From the NCBI GenBank assembly GCA_001593855.1, contig LUCC01000002.1:1-33854 (forward strand): a stretch of DNA of 33,854 bases, given 5' to 3'. The first letter of the stretch is position 1. Each line of letters starts with the position of its first letter. Made by a program: the position numbers and the translations under genes. The notes beneath the pieces were generated by a model. That model did no database searches and was not told the DNA's origin. It saw only the letters and a list, made by a program, of their open reading frames with translations. The stretch comes from Candidatus Hecatellales archaeon B24. GTDB lineage: Archaea; Thermoproteota; Bathyarchaeia; Hecatellales; Hecatellaceae. Of this stretch, positions 30,465 to 33,854 are shown piece by piece.

Positions 30465-32234
30465 TTAAGCTTCCGCCTCGATCTTCTTAAGCTGGCGCAG
30501 GTACATTTCTACTATTTCCTCGACGGTGGTAGCGTCTTCAGGAGCCTTATCCGTCCGGTAGCGTCCTGTGAACCTTGGAAACCTTATGGCTAAGCCGCTT
30601 CCAGCCCTAATCCTGTTCATGGCACAGGTGTGGATAGGACTTAAAGTTATTTCGGCTCCAACTATCTCCAGTACGACAGCTGGAACAAACCATACGTCGG
30701 CTTCAAGCTGAGATTCAACCCTTGCATGCCTGTGAGGTATAACGTTATCCTTGAAGAGCTTTGGAAGTTTCGCCAGGTCCTCGTCGGTGAAGCCTGTTCC
30801 AACCTTGCAGACCGTTTTGAAGAGGTCGCTTTTCTTGTCGTAGGCTGCCATGAGGAGAGCCCCGTAGGTTCCAGCCCGTTTGCCTCTTCCGTGGAAGGCT
30901 CCAACAGCCACTAGGTCCACGGTGTCGGTTAGAACGGACTTGTAGTCACGTTTATACTTTATCCAAAGCCATCCTCTGGCACCAGCCTGATAGACGGAGT
31001 CTGAGCCCATAGACTTCACCACTACCCCCTCACAGCCGTCTTCTATGGCTTTCTCAAAGAATTTTTCAAGCTCTTCGACGCTGCTGGCCACCATGGCCTG
31101 GGAGAGCTGAACCCTCTCAGAGCGTTTGATAGCCTTTTCAAGCTTCCTACGTCTCTGAGGCAGAGGTTTAAGCGTGTAGTCCTCTCCATCAGCGTATAGG
31201 AGGTCGAAGCAGAAGAGGGCTATGGGATACTGCTCCATGGCTTCTTCGATCCCGTACTTCCGCCTGCGGTGCATGAGTTCCTGGAAGGGAAGCATCTCCC
31301 CGCTGTCAGGGTTTATGGCAACCCCTTCAGCCTCCAAGATGACTTCGTCAGCCTTAACATGCTTCCTAGCAAGCTCGCAAACGTCGGGGTAGTGGTGGGT
31401 TATGTTCTCCAGCCTCCTCGAGAAGATCATCACCTCGCCGTTGGCCAGCTTATGGATTTGGAGGCGTTCACCGTCATATTTGTATTCCGCCAGCCCCTTC
31501 CCGCCTATTTTTGCCAGTATCTCCTCGGCGGAGGGAAGCCTTTCAGCCAGCATAGGCCTAATAGGCTTGCCAACGGTTACCTGGAAGCCTTTAACACCTT
31601 CAACCCCCCTTTCAGCCACAGCCTTAGCAACTCCACCTAGGTCTGAGGATAGATTGTAGGCTCTCTCAAGCATAGGCCTCAAATCCTTGGAGCCGCAGAA
31701 GGCTATGGCTAGGGCGTCCAGAATGGTCATGTCAGCTACTCCAAGCCTAAGCCTGCCTGTAACCGTTCTAACCAGGTATTTAGCCTCGTCTGGGGAGGCG
31801 TTGGAGAGAAGCCCTGAAAGTATTTTTATTTTTAGGTCTTGAGCTCCCTCCCCTGTGGCCCTAGCTATCCTGTCCAGTCCGTCGTAAACCTTCTCCACGG
31901 TTAGGGCTTCCTGGAAGAGGGTTGCCTGAGCCCGTTTACCCATGAATTTGGCTGCGGTTTCGCCTAGGTCGCCCAGCTCTTTAACCGTCCTGTCTACTTT
32001 AGGCTCGGAGACGCCGGCTGCCATGGCAACAGCCTTCACAGCGAGTTTTTCAGCTATTCCAAGCTCTATTCCCATGTAGTCAGGGTAAAGCTTCCCCTGC
32101 GTTAAATATACTACCTTGTCTACGAGTTCCACAGGGGTTTTCTTGAAAAGGTCTACCAGGTGGTCGGTTATCTCAAGCCTCTTAGTGGTTGAATCTATAC
32201 GCTGATAGGCTTCCACGAGCAGGGAGTAGTCCAA
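30465..32234 (-). CDS. lig: ATP-dependent DNA ligase
   Basis: Seals nicks in replication and repair. The 589-residue protein has the archaeal/eukaryotic ligase I plan: a helical DNA-binding domain (1-215), an adenylation domain and an OB-fold domain. Motif I is E-Y-K-Y-D-G-E-R with the adenylated lysine at 252. Motif III (C-F-D-L-L-Y), motif IV (C-E-G-V-V-V-K) and motif V (W-I-K-Y-K-R-D-Y) follow, and the C-terminus contains R-F-P-R-F-T-G-R-Y-R-T-D-K. TTG 32234 is used. It follows the nitroreductase gene by 44 bases. Confidence 0.97.
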   Translation of the reverse strand: MDYSLLVEAYQRIDSTTKRLEITDHLVDLFKKTPVELVDKVVYLTQGKLYPDYMGIELGIAEKLAVKAVAMAAGVSEPKVDRTVKELGDLGETAAKFMGKRAQATLFQEALTVEKVYDGLDRIARATGEGAQDLKIKILSGLLSNASPDEAKYLVRTVTGRLRLGVADMTILDALAIAFCGSKDLRPMLERAYNLSSDLGGVAKAVAERGVEGVKGFQVTVGKPIRPMLAERLPSAEEILAKIGGKGLAEYKYDGERLQIHKLANGEVMIFSRRLENITHHYPDVCELARKHVKADEVILEAEGVAINPDSGEMLPFQELMHRRRKYGIEEAMEQYPIALFCFDLLYADGEDYTLKPLPQRRRKLEKAIKRSERVQLSQAMVASSVEELEKFFEKAIEDGCEGVVVKSMGSDSVYQAGARGWLWIKYKRDYKSVLTDTVDLVAVGAFHGRGKRAGTYGALLMAAYDKKSDLFKTVCKVGTGFTDEDLAKLPKLFKDNVIPHRHARVESQLEADVWFVPAVVLEIVGAEITLSPIHTCAMNRIRAGSGLAIRFPRFTGRYRTDKAPEDATTVEEIVEMYLRQLKKIEAEA

Positions 32235-32278
32235 CTGAGCCGTCTAACCCCCAGACAGCCCTCTAGCCGCTGGAAACC

Positions 32279-32800
32279 TTAAAACTTTTCCATGTGAAGG
32301 ATGCTTCGGAGGCTTCTCCTAGGCGTTTTCCCAGGTGTTTCACCGGGGTAACCAACCGGTATAATTGCCACAGGCCTGTATCTTTCAGGAATCTCAAGAA
32401 CAGCTTTTACCGCCTCCTCGTCGAAGGCTCCAACCCAGCATGTTCCAAGACCCAGCGAGCAGGCTGCCAAAAGCATGTTCTGGACAGCTGCAGCCGTATC
32501 TTGGAGGCAATAAAGGGTTTCTCCTCTAAGCCCGTAGGACCCTCGAGCCCTATCCAAATCCGCGCAGACAACTATTACAACGGGGGCTTCAGCTATGAAA
32601 GTCTGATGGAGGGCTGCCATGGACAGGCCTTCCTTAAGCTTCTGCTCTCTGACCACGATGAACTCCCATGGTTGAACGTTTCCGGCTGAGGGAGCCCACC
32701 GTCCTGCATCTAAAATTTTCATTAAAAACTCTTCTGGAAAGGGGTTAGGCTTGAAGCTTCTGACACTTCTCCTCCCATAGATGGCTTCAAACACTTCCAA
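32279..32800 (-). CDS. Nitroreductase family FMN enzyme
   Basis: A small flavin oxidoreductase of the nitroreductase superfamily. The 173-residue product has R-R-S-V-R-S-F near the N-terminus, G-R-W-A-P-S-A-G-N-V-Q-P-W-E-F-I-V-V (FMN-binding loop), the helix A-A-A-V-Q-N-M-L-L-A-A and G-L-G-T-C-W-V-G-A-F, then V-G-Y-P-G-E-T-P. Substrate cannot be told from sequence. TTG 32800 or GTG 32794 may start it. It is divergent from the aldehyde oxidoreductase gene. Confidence 0.92.
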   Translation of the reverse strand: MEVFEAIYGRRSVRSFKPNPFPEEFLMKILDAGRWAPSAGNVQPWEFIVVREQKLKEGLSMAALHQTFIAEAPVVIVVCADLDRARGSYGLRGETLYCLQDTAAAVQNMLLAACSLGLGTCWVGAFDEEAVKAVLEIPERYRPVAIIPVGYPGETPGKTPRRSLRSILHMEKF

Positions 32801-32864
32801 AGCTTCCGCCTACTAAGGCTTAAAACTGTTATGGCAAATAAAATTATAGCGGTGGAAACCAGGC

Positions 32865-33854
32865 ATGACCGGAAGCTACGCTGGTAAAATACTTCAAGTC
32901 GACCTTTCAACCGGGAAAATAGAAGTTGAAGAGTTAGACCTCGAACTGGCCCACCAGTATGTTGGAGGCAGAGGCTTCGGCGTCAAAATTTTATACGACA
33001 ACCTTAAGGCTGGAGTTGACCCCTTAAGCCCGGAGAACCTTTTCATCCTGGCCGCGGGACCTCTAACAGGGACAACGGCTCCAGCCTCAGGAAGGCTTTC
33101 AGCCTCCTCTAAAAGCCCTCTAACCGGAACTGTTTTTGACTCAAACTGCGGTGGAAGCATAGGCCCAGAGCTTAAAAAAGCAGGCTTCGACATGGTTATA
33201 GTTCGGGGAAGAAGCCCTCACCCCGTCTACCTGTGGATTCATGATGGTGAAGCCGAGCTTAAAAACGCTGAAAGACTTTGGGGGGTCTTGGTCGATGAAG
33301 CGGATAGGGCTTTGAAGGCTGAGCTGGGAGACGGGGAAGTTAAAACATGCATCATCGGTCCTGCCGGAGAAAACCTTGTGAAGATGGCCTCCATCATGGT
33401 TGAAGGCCACAGAGCCTTTGGGAGAGGAGGCTTAGGCGCTGTTTTAGGCTCGAAAAACCTTAAGGCTGTGGCGGTTCGAGGCAGAGGAGCGCCTCCTCAG
33501 CCTGCAAACCCCCACGCCTTCAAGAAGGAGGTTAAGCTTGTACTGGACGTTTTAAGGCGCAACCCTGTGACAGGGGACAGCCTTGGCAGGTATGGAACTC
33601 CTCTGCTGGTCACGCCCGTGAACAAGGCTGGGGTTTTCCCCGTTAGAAACTTTCAGGAGGGCTTCCTGGAGGAAGCTGAGAAGCTCAGCGGAGAGCAGCT
33701 TTCAAAGGTTCTGCAGACTAGGCGTTACGCCTGTTACGGCTGTCCTATAGGCTGTGGCAGGCTTACAAGTCTTCCAGGTGGTAGGCTTACGGGAGGGCCT
33801 GAATACGAGACCATTTGGGCCTTAGGGCCTAACTGCGGCATCCTAGACCTTGAA
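32865..33854 (+). CDS. Aldehyde:ferredoxin oxidoreductase, N-terminal part (3' truncated by window)
   Basis: Tungstopterin or molybdopterin enzyme that oxidises aldehydes to carboxylates with ferredoxin as acceptor. The first 330 codons are present: G-K-I-L-Q-V-D-L-S-T-G, G-G-R-G-F-G-V-K-I-L-Y, A-A-G-P-L-T-G-T-T-A, S-N-C-G-G-S-I-G-P-E-L, G-H-R-A-F-G-R-G-G-L-G-A-V-L-G-S-K-N and the iron-sulphur motif C-Y-G-C-P-I-G-C, followed by G-P-E-Y-E-T-I-W-A. Family members run to about 600 residues, so roughly half is here. ATG 32865 has GGTGG nine bases upstream. The frame is open to the last base. Pterin synthesis genes moaA/C/B are in the same window. Confidence 0.95.
   Translation, partial: MTGSYAGKILQVDLSTGKIEVEELDLELAHQYVGGRGFGVKILYDNLKAGVDPLSPENLFILAAGPLTGTTAPASGRLSASSKSPLTGTVFDSNCGGSIGPELKKAGFDMVIVRGRSPHPVYLWIHDGEAELKNAERLWGVLVDEADRALKAELGDGEVKTCIIGPAGENLVKMASIMVEGHRAFGRGGLGAVLGSKNLKAVAVRGRGAPPQPANPHAFKKEVKLVLDVLRRNPVTGDSLGRYGTPLLVTPVNKAGVFPVRNFQEGFLEEAEKLSGEQLSKVLQTRRYACYGCPIGCGRLTSLPGGRLTGGPEYETIWALGPNCGILDLE

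Noticed and set aside
1..33854. CRISPR array, insertion sequence or integrated element
   Set aside because: No evenly spaced repeats, no transposase or integrase frame and no terminal inverted repeats were seen.

Overview
The window is archaeal chromosome. It carries SRP19, S8e, aIF2-gamma, Kae1, Bud32, archaeal Pth2, aEF-1-beta, a VAT/Cdc48 ATPase, FEN-1, an ATP-dependent DNA ligase and a tungsten/molybdenum aldehyde oxidoreductase, and it has TATA-like boxes with either purine-rich ribosome sites or no leader. The homocitrate-synthase-type enzyme with a fused RAM domain, the zinc-ribbon aIF2-gamma and the SMC-ScpA-ScpB set would suit a TACK-group archaeon, perhaps Bathyarchaeia; this is inference from gene content. 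TTG starts are very common. No insertion sequence, tRNA, rRNA or CRISPR array was seen. No gap between genes exceeds 300 bases; the largest is 28115-28308.

Layout. 1-2956 (minus): translation genes kae1, aIF2-gamma, rps8e and srp19 (cut by the window edge), divergent from bud32 (plus, 3039). 3707-4193: a small HicA/HicB-like pair. 4269-7526: pth2 (minus), then a zinc-ribbon protein, aEF-1-beta and a two-ring AAA ATPase (plus). 7548-8883: a winged-helix-like protein and FEN-1. 8880-12855 (minus): an uncharacterised protein, Pcm, and the TldE/TldD pair. 12949-14125 (plus): a CofE-like protein and a stand-alone RAM domain. 14138-25395 (minus): one co-directional run of ten genes, smc, scpA, scpB, moaA, moaC, moaB, truA, a short SMC-like ATPase, a kleisin-like protein and a tandem winged-helix protein. 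25538-28962 (plus): an M24 peptidase, a homocitrate-synthase-like enzyme and TrkA. 28968-32800 (minus): TrkH, DNA ligase and a nitroreductase. 32865-end (plus): N-terminal half of an aldehyde:ferredoxin oxidoreductase, whose pterin cofactor needs the MoaA/C/B steps encoded here.

The most interesting region is 14138-17440. The three overlapping genes look like a minimal archaeal counterpart of the eukaryotic SMC5/6 core. The ATPase combines SMC5-like (QSGGERS, ALQE) and SMC6-like (DEFDVHMD) head motifs. The kleisin-like protein has an ungapped match to the Nse4 C-terminal pattern. The third protein looks like Nse3/MAGE, with tandem winged helices and a G-x-R-x-x-A-E signature. Their order (SMC, kleisin, KITE) repeats that of the canonical smc-scpA-scpB set about 4 kb upstream in the same run. 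The ATPase has no room for a normal hinge. Whether this family is already described (for example as part of the archaeal coalescin-type SMC relatives) cannot be settled from sequence alone.
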